NCBI RefSeq assembly: GCF_037080055.1
Contig: NZ_JBAOJI010000005.1
Span: 186,001-250,000 of the forward strand
Length of the DNA stretch: 64,000 bases
DNA from: Halovenus sp037080055
GTDB taxonomy: Archaea; Halobacteriota; Halobacteria; Halobacteriales; Haloarculaceae
Direction of reading: 5' to 3'
Part shown: in pieces, positions 17,169-25,762 of the stretch
Layout: each line of letters starts with the position of its first letter
Numbering within the stretch: the stretch's first letter is position 1
Program-made: the position numbers and the translations under genes
Notes under the pieces: generated by a model
The model's database searches: none
What the model saw: the letters and a program-made list of their open reading frames with translations, nothing else
What the model was told of the DNA's origin: nothing

Positions 17169-20024
17169 CTACTCCCAGAACGACCGCGTCCGGGCGTACT
17201 CGCGCTCCCGTGAGAGAATATCTCGGTAGAAGTCGTCTTCATTCTCGCGAAGTTTGTTGATAATCCGCGCAGCGTTGCGCGGGCCGACACCGCGGGCCGC
17301 CAGCGCGATGACGGCCTGTTTGCCGTGGCTCTGGACCAGACTCCCGGCTTTGTAGGCGCGCTCGGTCTGTTTCTCCTGCTCGTCGTCCTTCTGGTCAGCC
17401 CGCACCGCCGCGACAGTCTCGTCGGCCCAGGGATTCAACGCAGCAATCTGTGTCGACTCACAGTTCGGACAACTGGGCTGATCCCGGACACGCTTGACCG
17501 GCTTGGTCCGGTCGTACTCCTGGCAGTGCAGACAGAACAGAATCACTCGATCTTCCTGCAACCGTTCTTTGACCGTCTCGATGACGCTCGCGTCGGCGTT
17601 TTCCGGCGTCAGGAGTTCGGTCCCCGACCCGCGCCCGCCGATGCCGACCGGCGTGTGCTCGCCAACGGTCTCGATTTCGATCTCCCCTGATTGAACGCCG
17701 CGAAGCACGTCCTGTGCGCCCTCGATGGATAGCTCTTCGTGGATCAATTCCCGAAGCGCCTCGTCGTAGACCGGGGTGCCTTCGAGGGCATCGAGTAGTC
17801 GGCTCTTCCCGAATCCGGTCGAGCCGTTGCCCCGCCAGCGTTTGAGCGCGCCGAAGGTTGCGGCGACCTGTGCGAGTTTAAATTTCAGCGCGTCGGCGTT
17901 TTTCAGGCTCAGTTCAATCAGCCCGCGGACGTGGTCGGGATCAGTCTCGCGGAGGATCTCCTCCACGTCAGCCATCGAGATGCCCTGCGGCACGTCGAGT
18001 TCGATCCGGTAGGGGTCGACCTCCATCCCGACGCTGGACCCGGTTCGCTGGCCCAACAGGGCCGAGAGCAGGCGACTGAGTGTCTCGTTGATCTTGTGGC
18101 CGAAACAGGCGTTGACGACGATCGAGCCAGCCCCGAACTCGACGACGATTCGGTCGTCGGTCGCGACTGGGTGGCCGGTTTCGGCCTGATCAGTGAGTTG
18201 TTCCAGTCCGGCAGTGATCGTCTCCGTGTCGAAGTCGTATCGTCGCTGGAGATCACGTGCGACCGACTCCTCGCTGCCGCCGGCGTCGAGTTGCGTGCCC
18301 GCCACGCCCCGGACTTGTCCGACGTGCTCGGCGACCTGCCGCGTGACTGGAATCTCCTGACCGGTCCAGGAGGGCACCTCACCGGCGGGATCTTCGATTG
18401 GCGAGACGGTCACCACGTCCTCCTCTTCGTCGACTTCGGTGATCCGCCACATCTCGCCACCCTGGATGAAGATTTCGCCAGGTTCGGCGAAGTTGACGAC
18501 GAACCGTTCGTCGAGGGTTCCGACCTGCCGACCGCTGGCCACGTCTTCCACGTCGTAGGTCGCTTCGTCGGGGATCATCGAGAGATTCCGGTAGAAGTAC
18601 TGCCACGTTCCCCGGCGCTTCTCCAATCGGTCTTCCTCCTCCTCTAACCAGACGATCCGGTTGTCGGCAATCTCGCGGACGATCTGTTTGAACTGCTCGG
18701 GCGAGAGGTCTTGGAAGGGGTACGCTCGCGTTATAATCTCGTAGGCACGCATCGCCTGAATCTCGCCGAAGCCCATCACGAGGCCGGCGATCTGGTTGGC
18801 GACGGTATCCAGACTGCCGTGGTGGATCGCAGCGGGTTCGACGTGGCCGTCCTGTGCGCTGTGGCCGATCACGATCGATTCGAGCACGTCGTCGGGGTGG
18901 CTGGCGATGATCGTTCCGCTTGAGATTGCGCCCTCGCGGTGGCCAGCGCGGCCGATCCGCTGGAGCAGGCGCGTCACCTGCCGGGGGCTATTGTACTGGA
19001 CGACGTGATCGACGTGACCCACGTCGATGCCCAGTTCCATCGAGGAGGTACACATCAGCCCCTCGATCTCGCCGTTTTTGAACTGTGATTCGATCTCGAT
19101 CCGTTTCTCTTTGGCCAGCGAGCCGTGGTGGATCCCGATGTTGGTTCCATACTCTTTCAGCCGGGAGCCAATTGCTTCGGCTGTCTGGCGGGTGTTGACG
19201 AAGACCAGCGTTGCCTCGTTCTCGGCGATAATTTCGTCGATGGCGCGGACGTGACTCGCAATCTCGGGATCGGTGACGAGTTCGCTGGCGATCTGTTCGT
19301 CCCGTTCTGTCGGGGTGGGACAGCGAACGTCGATGTCGAGTTCGCTTCCGATGTCGACGCCGGCGACGGTATACTTTCGATCCCCAGTAAGCAGTTTGCC
19401 GATTTCGTCGGGATCGTTGACCGTCGCCGAGAGGCCGATCCGCTGGGAGGGTCCGGCGAGTTCTCTGAGGTGTTCCAGTCCAATCGATAGCTGTGCGCCG
19501 CGTTTCGAGACCGCGAGTTCATGAATCTCGTCGACGACGACGTGTTCGACGTCTTCGAGCGCCCGCTGCAGTTTCTCGCCGGTGAACATCGCTTGCAACG
19601 TCTCGGGCGTCGTCACGAGCACGTCCGGCGGATTGTTCGCCTGTTTCTGGCGCTGGTAATCGGTCGTGTCGCCGTGGCGGATGTCAATCTCGATATCGAG
19701 CGTCTGGCCCCACCACTCCAGGCGTTCCTCCATGTCGCGGTTGAGCGCCCGCAGCGGCGTGATGTACAGCGCGCTGATTCCGAAGGTGTCCTCGCCGACG
19801 ATGGCGTCGAAGACCGGCAACATTGCGGTCTCGGTCTTGCCGCTGCCAGTCGGCGCGACGACAACGACGTTCTCGCCGTCGACCAGCGGCGGGAGCGCGC
19901 GGCGCTGTGGCTCCGTCGGCGTCTCGAACCCACGCTCAGAGAGGGCATCTCGCAGCTCAGTACCGAGCAAGCTGAAGGCCGCCGCGTCGTCTTCGAGCGC
20001 GTGACTCGCGCCGCCGTTACTCAT
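17169..20024 (-). CDS. lhr: Lhr-family ATP-dependent DNA/RNA helicase
   Basis: This 951-residue superfamily 2 helicase has the Walker A VVVAPTGSGKTE, the DEIHE box, the SAT motif LSATVNDP, the second RecA domain with FVNTRQTAE and the arginine-finger motif QRIGRAGHR, then a winged helix and the Lhr core domain. A C-terminal region carries a CxxC zinc site (CLHCQEYDR ... CPNCES) and a helix-hairpin-helix-like LAARGVGPRNAARIINKL near the end. Lhr proteins unwind DNA and RNA:DNA hybrids and are implicated in repair. Its stop is next to the convergent idi stop with no gap. Confidence 0.93.
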   Translation of the reverse strand: MSNGGASHALEDDAAAFSLLGTELRDALSERGFETPTEPQRRALPPLVDGENVVVVAPTGSGKTETAMLPVFDAIVGEDTFGISALYITPLRALNRDMEERLEWWGQTLDIEIDIRHGDTTDYQRQKQANNPPDVLVTTPETLQAMFTGEKLQRALEDVEHVVVDEIHELAVSKRGAQLSIGLEHLRELAGPSQRIGLSATVNDPDEIGKLLTGDRKYTVAGVDIGSELDIDVRCPTPTERDEQIASELVTDPEIASHVRAIDEIIAENEATLVFVNTRQTAEAIGSRLKEYGTNIGIHHGSLAKEKRIEIESQFKNGEIEGLMCTSSMELGIDVGHVDHVVQYNSPRQVTRLLQRIGRAGHREGAISSGTIIASHPDDVLESIVIGHSAQDGHVEPAAIHHGSLDTVANQIAGLVMGFGEIQAMRAYEIITRAYPFQDLSPEQFKQIVREIADNRIVWLEEEEDRLEKRRGTWQYFYRNLSMIPDEATYDVEDVASGRQVGTLDERFVVNFAEPGEIFIQGGEMWRITEVDEEEDVVTVSPIEDPAGEVPSWTGQEIPVTRQVAEHVGQVRGVAGTQLDAGGSEESVARDLQRRYDFDTETITAGLEQLTDQAETGHPVATDDRIVVEFGAGSIVVNACFGHKINETLSRLLSALLGQRTGSSVGMEVDPYRIELDVPQGISMADVEEILRETDPDHVRGLIELSLKNADALKFKLAQVAATFGALKRWRGNGSTGFGKSRLLDALEGTPVYDEALRELIHEELSIEGAQDVLRGVQSGEIEIETVGEHTPVGIGGRGSGTELLTPENADASVIETVKERLQEDRVILFCLHCQEYDRTKPVKRVRDQPSCPNCESTQIAALNPWADETVAAVRADQKDDEQEKQTERAYKAGSLVQSHGKQAVIALAARGVGPRNAARIINKLRENEDDFYRDILSREREYARTRSFWE

Positions 20025-20082
20025 TACCCTCTAGTTGGCCCTGAGCGGATTAAGGGCGTCGGAGCAAGTCGGTAGACTGCTT

Positions 20083-20298
20083 CTAGGGTGTCATAGAACA
20101 GTTCGCACGCTCATCTGCTGATTTTTTGAGCGGGACGAAGAGGCCTGGTTCATCCACCCAACGGGGATCGACCTCTGGATTCTCTATCGGATCGTTGTCA
20201 GCATCGGCGGAGAAATGCAGACCGGCGACAACGACCTCCAAGGGACTTGTATCACATTTTCGCTCCCGAGGGCACTCTCGGAGAAAATGGCGTGACAT
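20083..20298 (-). CDS. small hypothetical protein or relic
   Basis: This 71-codon ATG frame has acidic sequence with halophile-like codon use in its second half (DPRWVDEPGLFVPLKK) but a basic, Cys-containing N-terminus. No domain is recognised. It lies just inside the lower-GC island boundary after lhr and could be the end of a decayed gene. Confidence 0.25.
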   Translation of the reverse strand: MSRHFLRECPRERKCDTSPLEVVVAGLHFSADADNDPIENPEVDPRWVDEPGLFVPLKKSADERANCSMTP

Positions 20299-20320
20299 GG
20301 TTCACTGTCCAGTTGGAGAC

Positions 20321-20596
20321 TCAACGCAAGAACGATCGGAGAAGGGCAAGGAAGCCGAACCCAATCGCGACCGACTCGATGATATGTACCTGAGTCAGCC
20401 CGATAGGGGTCAGTTGATAGAGTGCCCCCTCTACAAAGACACCGATTGTCATAATAGCGAAGCCGATCGTCGCATCCCGCAGATACGTGGCTCTTTGCTC
20501 ATAATACGCTCGGAAGCTGATTATTGTCGTCAGAATACCGAGCAACAATACTATAATGCGAGTACTCGTTAACGCTACTGCCCAGCCATCAACCAT
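20321..20596 (-). CDS. small three-helix membrane protein (DUF7521-like)
   Basis: This 91-residue protein is almost entirely hydrophobic, with three predicted transmembrane helices (about residues 8-25, 38-58 and 65-87). The loop motif AYYEQR and the second-helix motif IGFAIMTIGVFVEGALY closely match the protein at 24977-25273 (AYKGYR and IGFLFISVGAIIEGILF). Such proteins in haloarchaea often sit beside winged-helix regulators, but no regulator adjoins this copy. The function is unknown; the assignment rests on mutual similarity and memory of the family. Confidence 0.6.
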   Translation of the reverse strand: MVDGWAVALTSTRIIVLLLGILTTIISFRAYYEQRATYLRDATIGFAIMTIGVFVEGALYQLTPIGLTQVHIIESVAIGFGFLALLRSFLR

Positions 20597-21134
20597 TCAG
20601 TTCACACCCCTATTGTGTTGTAGTCTCCTGTAGCGAGAGGCGTCCGGCAGAGGCTCCCGATACGAACTTAATGAACGTCCACAACAACGATATTGAATAC
20701 GACAACCGTGAGTTTGGTCTTTTGAACGGACCCCGACGCTGATACTGTCAGTACTGACTGCTGAGGACTCTACGGGGGTTATCATATACTCCGAGCAGAG
20801 GTGACAATAGTGATCGCCAACCAGGCATCTCAAACCCATCATAATGAGGCTTTTATTGATATTATGATGGTGGAGGAGATGGTATTTAAAAAGTTGGCTG
20901 TTTTGTAGAGCCTACAAATCACACGTAGCTAAATATGCCGTTCTCTCCAAATCTCATCTAAAAGATGGGTCTGTACAAGCCGCTAAACGTTGGATCTGGG
21001 CGGATTCGTGCGGGGGAGAACAATGTGGCCAGAATGGCTAACCATGTCACCCCCATCGTAGACCGACCCACCGACAATAGTGGATGTCACGGAACCGAAC
21101 TTCCATGCCAGTCGCTTGGACTCATTAGGTACCA
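20597..21134. other. gene-free AT-rich stretch at the start of the accessory island
   Basis: I see no convincing gene here. A possible 81-codon minus frame has a Cys-rich, non-halophile composition and no promoter. The stretch contains the TATA box plus inverted repeat at 20883-20918 and is clearly more AT-rich than the core genome on either side. Confidence 0.5.
20883..20918 (+). promoter_or_regulatory. TATA box followed by an inverted repeat
   Basis: TATTTAAAA (20883-20891) is followed 10 bp later by the perfect inverted repeat TTTGTAG-AGC-CTACAAA (20902-20918). The same order, with related bases (GCTGTTTTG ... CAAA), occurs at 25671-25709. An operator over the transcription start is likely. 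The nearest downstream gene is the histidine kinase, 217 bp away. Confidence 0.45.
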
Positions 21135-22613
21135 ATGTACAATATAAACACTGGGGCTGACCGGCTGTTCGACACGATTAACGAATCGGACGACAAAAAG
21201 CGGCTTCACTATTCCGGACTCATCTCAGCAGTTGGTGTCGTTGTCGCTATCTTTCATATCCCACATTTTGTCGCAGACGTGACTGGAGAGATGGGACTAT
21301 TGGTGCTGGTGACTGGCGCATTTCTCCCGTTCGTTCTTGCGGTTAGTGTTGCGATTGCTGGGTATGGATTCTGGCGGAGTGATTTACAAGTGCTTCAGAT
21401 CCGACGAGTTGGCCTCTGGGTTGTCTCCGGAATGGTGGGCATGACGACTGTCAGCGGGACATTTCTATTATATGCTGTCATAGAAGGAGCTCAGCTACCC
21501 CACTTCTATTATCTCCTCTTGGACTTTGCCACAACTGGTGCACTCGGCGGAATCCTTATTGGCTGGTACGATGTCAACAATCGTCGGCATGCAAAACAGT
21601 TGCGAGTGTTTCAGCAGGCAGTCGAACACGCGGGCCATAATATCTATCTGACCACTCCCACAGGTAGGATCGAGTACGCCAACCCCAAGTTCGAAGAGCA
21701 GACTGGCTACGACAAAGATGAGGTGATTGGGGCGACTCCACGGATTCTGAAATCTGGTGAACACGACGAGCAGTTCTACGAGGAGATGTGGGAGACGATC
21801 CTCGCTGGCGATATCTGGCACAGCGAAATAGTAAACGAACGAAAAGACGGGTCACAGTATCATCTCAATCAGACGATTGCGCCCGTGACCGACGAGGATG
21901 GCGAAATCGAACATTTCATCGCAATCAACAATGACATCACAGAACTGAAAGAGTATGAGGCCAAGCTGAAACGACAGAACGAGCAACTTGACCAGTTTGC
22001 GAGCGTCGTTTCTCACGATTTGCGGAATCCATTGAACGTGGCGATGGGCCGAACAGAGATGGCCAAACGCGACTGTGAAAGCGACCACTTGGATGCCGTC
22101 AGCCAAGCACTGGATCGCATGGAACAGCTCATCGCTGACGTGTTATCTCTCGCCCGGCAGGGAGAATCAGTCAGCGAGACGGAAACACAACCGCTTCGAG
22201 CGGTGTGCGAACGGGCGTGGAATCAGATCAGCGCATCCGAGGCGTCGCTGTCAGTTAGCTACGACCGAGCAGTTGTGGCGGACCCCAGCCGCCTCCAGCA
22301 GTTACTTGAAAACTTGTTCCGAAACGCAATCGAACACGGGGGCTCTGAGGTAGCAATTCATATCGGGGAATGTGACGATGGATTCTATGTCGAAGACGAC
22401 GGACAGGGCTTCACCGATACCGACACAGAGACCCTGTTCGAGCCAGGACACACGACCTCAGACGACGGGACCGGACTTGGACTCGCTATTGTCAAGCAAA
22501 TTGTCGACGCACACGGATGGACAATTATCGCAACTCGTGGGACGAAAGGTGGGGCCAGGTTTGAGATCACCGGGGTCGAAACAACCGCCTTTTCTGAACT
22601 AACAAGTCACTGA
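21135..22613 (+). CDS. membrane-bound PAS sensor histidine kinase
   Basis: This 492-residue kinase has four to five N-terminal transmembrane helices (about residues 25-150). A PAS domain lies at about 155-275 (FQQAVEHAGHNIYLTTPTGR ... IAINNDITELKEYE). The HisKA dimerisation helix carries the phospho-accepting H294 in SHDLRNPL. A HATPase domain follows with N box LENLFRNAIEHG, G1 VEDDGQGF and G2 GTGLGLAIVK. No partner response regulator is adjacent. The codon composition is lower in GC than the core genes, which fits acquisition with the island. Confidence 0.92.
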   Translation: MYNINTGADRLFDTINESDDKKRLHYSGLISAVGVVVAIFHIPHFVADVTGEMGLLVLVTGAFLPFVLAVSVAIAGYGFWRSDLQVLQIRRVGLWVVSGMVGMTTVSGTFLLYAVIEGAQLPHFYYLLLDFATTGALGGILIGWYDVNNRRHAKQLRVFQQAVEHAGHNIYLTTPTGRIEYANPKFEEQTGYDKDEVIGATPRILKSGEHDEQFYEEMWETILAGDIWHSEIVNERKDGSQYHLNQTIAPVTDEDGEIEHFIAINNDITELKEYEAKLKRQNEQLDQFASVVSHDLRNPLNVAMGRTEMAKRDCESDHLDAVSQALDRMEQLIADVLSLARQGESVSETETQPLRAVCERAWNQISASEASLSVSYDRAVVADPSRLQQLLENLFRNAIEHGGSEVAIHIGECDDGFYVEDDGQGFTDTDTETLFEPGHTTSDDGTGLGLAIVKQIVDAHGWTIIATRGTKGGARFEITGVETTAFSELTSH

Positions 22614-22762
22614 ACCTGAGGAGTGCAGTCAATAGATTGGTATTCACATTCGTTATGCTGGCTCGCTCGGTGCCGTGGACACTCCTACATAAAGTTTACT
22701 TGGATTTGTCGTTCGGCCAAGTTCTCGAATCACTCTCTTAAACTGGCAGTAAAGGTTCTTCT

Positions 22763-23206
22763 ATGCGAACGTCTGAGAACCAATCCAGTCTGGAGAGGCG
22801 GCAGAATAGAATACGATTAGCAGTGCTGGTTGTCCTCGGGTTCATTTGGATCGTTTCCGTAGGTGTGCGACCGGTCGCTGCTGGTGGGGACGGCGCAAGT
22901 GCCGGTCAAAGTACTGATTTACTGCATGTGTTTATCGAGATCGTTCAGTTGTTAGTCGGAGTTATCGCAATCGCGACGGCCTACCTTGCGATCAAAACGA
23001 TGCGGGGCGGACACATCGAGTGGGCCTTCTACTCGCTCACGACCGGTGTTGTCACGTTCCTTACGCAGCGTTTGTGGCATTCTCTCCACGAGTTTGGTTT
23101 CGTCCCGTTCCCAGAGGGGGCCGAACAAACTCTGTTTATTGTTGCGACGGTGTTGATGGCGATTGGATTCATCCAGACCTACCACGTCATGCAACCGACT
23201 GCATAA
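22763..23206 (+). CDS. small membrane protein, possible DUF7521 relative
   Basis: The 147-residue protein has an N-terminal helix that may be a signal anchor (about residues 20-38), a short polar loop and three further helices at about 50-70, 80-100 and 118-140. The pattern AYLAIKTMRGG followed by a helix (WAFYSLTTGVVTFLTQRLW) recalls the AY..YR-then-helix layout of the other small 3-TM proteins in this island, but the similarity is weak. The kinase is 150 bp upstream on the same strand and a hypothetical gene follows after 9 bp, so the three could be one transcript. Confidence 0.6.
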   Translation: MRTSENQSSLERRQNRIRLAVLVVLGFIWIVSVGVRPVAAGGDGASAGQSTDLLHVFIEIVQLLVGVIAIATAYLAIKTMRGGHIEWAFYSLTTGVVTFLTQRLWHSLHEFGFVPFPEGAEQTLFIVATVLMAIGFIQTYHVMQPTA

Positions 23207-23215
23207 CGCTGTATC

Positions 23216-23512
23216 ATGTCTCATCATAATACGGCGGACTACTACGCCCTGATCGAGAGTCTCATCGCGGATCAGGAAGAAGTGTGGGGCGGCCTGGCTA
23301 TCGAAATCGCAAATGCCGTACCAGGGCTAGTGGTTTCTGAGAACGGTACGGAATCTGGGGACATGTGGGTCAATGGAAATGAAAAAGCCATCGCCGGGGC
23401 ACTTGCTGATTCGTACATCAAAAGATTCGGTCAATCCGCGGCGAAGTCGTTGCAAGCGGTTGCCCGTGAGTACGATGATGATGTTGATTTACCAGCTGTA
23501 TTGCAGACCTAA
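23216..23512 (+). CDS. hypothetical protein
   Basis: This soluble acidic protein of 98 residues begins 9 bp after the membrane protein gene, so it is probably in the same transcript. It looks mostly helical. A glycine turn, VVSENGTESGDMWVNGNEKA, lies in the middle. I recognise no domain. Confidence 0.55.
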   Translation: MSHHNTADYYALIESLIADQEEVWGGLAIEIANAVPGLVVSENGTESGDMWVNGNEKAIAGALADSYIKRFGQSAAKSLQAVAREYDDDVDLPAVLQT

Positions 23513-23730
23513 TAAATCGGCAGTAAGTGCATACGCGCGTAATATTTCCGCTCCGACTGTCTCGAACCTTTCAACGCCCAACATATACGGGACCGAGGTT
23601 CGTGGGTACAACCCTCATCGAATTAGGTACATGAACGTTGCGCTACGGTATGACCAAAATCGTCGTATGTACGAATTAGAGAGATTTTCTCAGCCGAGAA
23701 CTAATACTTGGATAGCGAGGGGGAGAGACG
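23513..23730. other. AT-rich spacer without a convincing gene
   Basis: A plus-strand frame crosses this stretch but overlaps the previous gene, is basic and Ser/Arg-rich rather than acidic, and has no start signal. I see nothing else. Confidence 0.4.
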
Positions 23731-23886
23731 ATGACTGAACGGACTAGCGGTAATCACATGAACAGCGACGGTACGATCGATAACACTGACACTGTTGATG
23801 TAGATGGCACGGCTCTTCAGGGGCCGGGGTTAACTCACACGCCCACTTTCACGAGTTATTCAGACTTATATAAAAATGTCTACTGA
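23731..23886 (+). CDS. small ORF (51 residues) overlapping the radical SAM-ferrochelatase chimera
   Basis: The ATG at 23731 is preceded by a purine-rich GAGGGGGAGAG, a good Shine-Dalgarno-like sequence. The product is polar, with Thr- and Asp-rich halves and an aromatic end (TSYSDLYKNVY). Its stop overlaps the next ORF by 11 bp, which suggests translational coupling. Small proteins often precede radical SAM genes as partners or substrates. This one matches no family I can name, so the role is open, and it may not be expressed. Confidence 0.35.
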   Translation: MTERTSGNHMNSDGTIDNTDTVDVDGTALQGPGLTHTPTFTSYSDLYKNVY

Positions 23887-24823
23887 CCATCCAGGGGCAG
23901 CTCGTGATTCGGTACATGAGCGCGACTACAGCGAGCACCCACTCGTCGTTACCTGGGAAGTGACCCAAGCCTGCCAGTTAGCCTGTGATCACTGTCGGGC
24001 CGATGCACAGCCTGGCCGTCATCCGGATGAACTTACGACCGCAGAAGGCAAACAGCTCATCGACCAGATCGAGGATTTCGGCTCCCCATCCCCAGTTCTC
24101 GTATTCTCGGGCGGCGATCCGCTGGAACGACTGGACTTCTTCGATTTGATGGAATACGCCTCCGCAAGCACCTTGCGGACGGGAGTGACACCAGCACCGA
24201 CGGCCAACCTCGACCAGACAATGCTCGAGCGGTTCGCCGATGCAGACATCGATCGCGTCGCGCTCACATCTTGGCACCGCCATCCGCGATACGTCCGCCT
24301 TCGGACAGAGAACATCAATTCGTTCGTGCGCAGACAGGACTTCAGCCTTGCTGATGAGACGACGGAACTCGTCTTTGCGGCTCACGGCACGCCTCAGCAC
24401 TATATCGAATCGGGGAGTGAGTACGAAGAATACGTTAGGGAGTGGTGTGAAACGGTGTCGAACCGGTTAGGTGTCTCAACATACACGCTTGGCTATCAGA
24501 ACCACGACAGCCGGGATGTCGAGTGGACAGAACCGGCAATCGAAGACTCGCTTGCGGACATCGACGCTGAACGTCTCGTCATCGAGCCCATTAGCTTCAT
24601 GCACGAGCAATCCGAGACGCTCTGTGACCTCGATATCGAGTTACGAGATGAGACAATCGATGCTGGCTTCGAGTTCCACCGTGTTCCCATTCCGTACGAT
24701 AATCCGGAGTTTCCTGTCGTTCTCGCCGACCTCGTCGAACCGTTTGTCGCCGACATCGATCCGAGCGAGTACGGCTTGCAGGAATTATCGAACGACGAAT
24801 CAATTGACGCGTTCTGTCTGTAG
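23876..24823 (+). CDS. chimera: radical SAM N-terminal half fused to ferrochelatase C-terminal half
   Basis: The frame is intact for 315 residues. Residues 1-130 match the start of heme-d1/AhbD-like haloarchaeal radical SAM proteins: HPLVVTWEVTQ, the cluster motif CQLACDHC (C33, C37, C40), DELTTAEGK and the GGDP SAM motif (79-82). From about 131 the protein matches the second half of a ferrochelatase: SWHRHPRY, FAAHGTPQHYIESG with the catalytic-type H170, GYQNHDSRDVEWTEP, FMHEQSETL with E247, and FHRVPIPYDNPEF. The rest of the SAM barrel and the N-terminal chelatase domain are missing. It is either a novel two-domain heme enzyme or an in-frame deletion relic. The domain assignments are strong; activity is uncertain. 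Confidence 0.85.
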   Translation: MSTDHPGAARDSVHERDYSEHPLVVTWEVTQACQLACDHCRADAQPGRHPDELTTAEGKQLIDQIEDFGSPSPVLVFSGGDPLERLDFFDLMEYASASTLRTGVTPAPTANLDQTMLERFADADIDRVALTSWHRHPRYVRLRTENINSFVRRQDFSLADETTELVFAAHGTPQHYIESGSEYEEYVREWCETVSNRLGVSTYTLGYQNHDSRDVEWTEPAIEDSLADIDAERLVIEPISFMHEQSETLCDLDIELRDETIDAGFEFHRVPIPYDNPEFPVVLADLVEPFVADIDPSEYGLQELSNDESIDAFCL

Positions 24824-24976
24824 TCCGGTCACCGATACCCGAGCGAGATTTCCTGCCAGTTGGCTTCGTCATCATTGGTCGGATCGTCCTACCATTGACC
24901 AACTCGTACTACTGGTCAGGTCGATAGCGGAGGCAATGAAATCTCTGTCTCCCGAAACCACTTCTCAAGTCGGTCA

Positions 24977-25273
24977 TCACTCCTCTTCGTTCTCAGTCTG
25001 GCTCGCGATGTCGCCGTGCAACGAGTACAGGATGACGAGCATACCGATCGCGACAATGGTCGTTTGGATCGTTCCGGCCACGAAAATAGAGAGATTGAGT
25101 ACATCGAACAGAATTCCCTCGATTATTGCGCCAACGCTGATAAAAAGAAATCCGATGGCGACATACAACATCGGTTTGCTTCCGTGGACGCGATAGCCTT
25201 TGTACGCCTGGAAGACGATAAGTAGCCCCAATCCCATCGTGATAACCTTCGCGATGACGAGTTCCAGATGCAT
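24977..25273 (-). CDS. small three-helix membrane protein (DUF7521-like) paired with a winged-helix regulator
   Basis: This 98-residue protein has three transmembrane helices (about residues 5-22, 35-56 and 62-85) and a charged C-terminal tail (TENEEE). Its QAYKGYR loop and GFLFISVGAIIEGILF helix match the protein at 20321-20596. The ATG at 25273 is chosen over the TTG at 25279. It follows the winged-helix gene by 6 bp, so the two form an operon. Possible role: a membrane signal or anchor for that regulator (inferred). Confidence 0.72.
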   Translation of the reverse strand: MHLELVIAKVITMGLGLLIVFQAYKGYRVHGSKPMLYVAIGFLFISVGAIIEGILFDVLNLSIFVAGTIQTTIVAIGMLVILYSLHGDIASQTENEEE

Positions 25274-25279
25274 AATCAA

Positions 25280-25636
25280 TCAACTCTCTCGGATATCATC
25301 CCAAACACGGGTGAACCGCTCTGCGGGGGATTCACGCACAGTGATATCGACGGTGAGTTTGTCGTTATCGATGTCGATGTCGATGTGATCGACGTTCGCC
25401 ACGTAGACGCTGTGGTGGCTACCATCTTCACTAATCCGTGTTTTTTCGGTAAGCAAATTATGCTCAGCCATATTTTCAGTGTGCCGATAAATAGTGGACA
25501 GATCGGCCCCGAGTTCGTCGCCGAGGTCTTTCGCGGACATCGGCTCCTGGCTGGTAGCGACCAGGATTTCTCGGACATAGTCGTAGCCGAGCAGATCGAG
25601 TATCTCAGATGGCTTTTCTGGCTCTCTGTCTTGCAC
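25280..25636 (-). CDS. winged-helix (ArsR-like) transcriptional regulator
   Basis: This 118-residue protein starts at the GTG at 25636. The winged helix occupies about residues 8-75: ILDLLGYDYVREILVATSQ, then AKDLGDELGADLSTIYRHTE as the helix-turn-helix. The C-terminal beta-rich segment contains repeated ID pairs (VDHIDIDIDNDKLTVDI). It is co-transcribed with the DUF7521-like protein and divergent from the halocyanin gene. A TATA box and an 8-bp inverted repeat lie between them (25671-25709), so it may regulate both directions. Confidence 0.82.
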   Translation of the reverse strand: MQDREPEKPSEILDLLGYDYVREILVATSQEPMSAKDLGDELGADLSTIYRHTENMAEHNLLTEKTRISEDGSHHSVYVANVDHIDIDIDNDKLTVDITVRESPAERFTRVWDDIRES

Positions 25637-25670
25637 ACGTTTTGCTATAATTGATGATTACCGTAGTTGC

Positions 25671-25709
25671 TTATATAAATAGAGCTGTTTTGCACAGCGT
25701 CCAAAACAG
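25671..25709. promoter_or_regulatory. divergent promoter with perfect inverted repeat
   Basis: TTATATAAAT (25671-25680) is a TATA box usable in either direction. CTGTTTTG (25685-25692) and CAAAACAG (25702-25709) form a perfect 8-bp inverted repeat with a 9-bp spacer. The position between the winged-helix and halocyanin genes suggests the operator of that regulator. Confidence 0.5.
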
Positions 25710-25762
25710 GTTCACGTTATACTCCCTCATATCTCGAATCTCCATCTGTGAGGTCGCAAACG

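Noticed and set aside
20126..20572. 148-codon plus frame after lhr
   Set aside because: It is antisense to the 20083-20298 frame and to the well-supported 3-TM gene, and is Arg/Ser-rich.
23373..23738. 121-codon plus frame
   Set aside because: It overlaps the previous gene in another frame, is basic and has no start signal.
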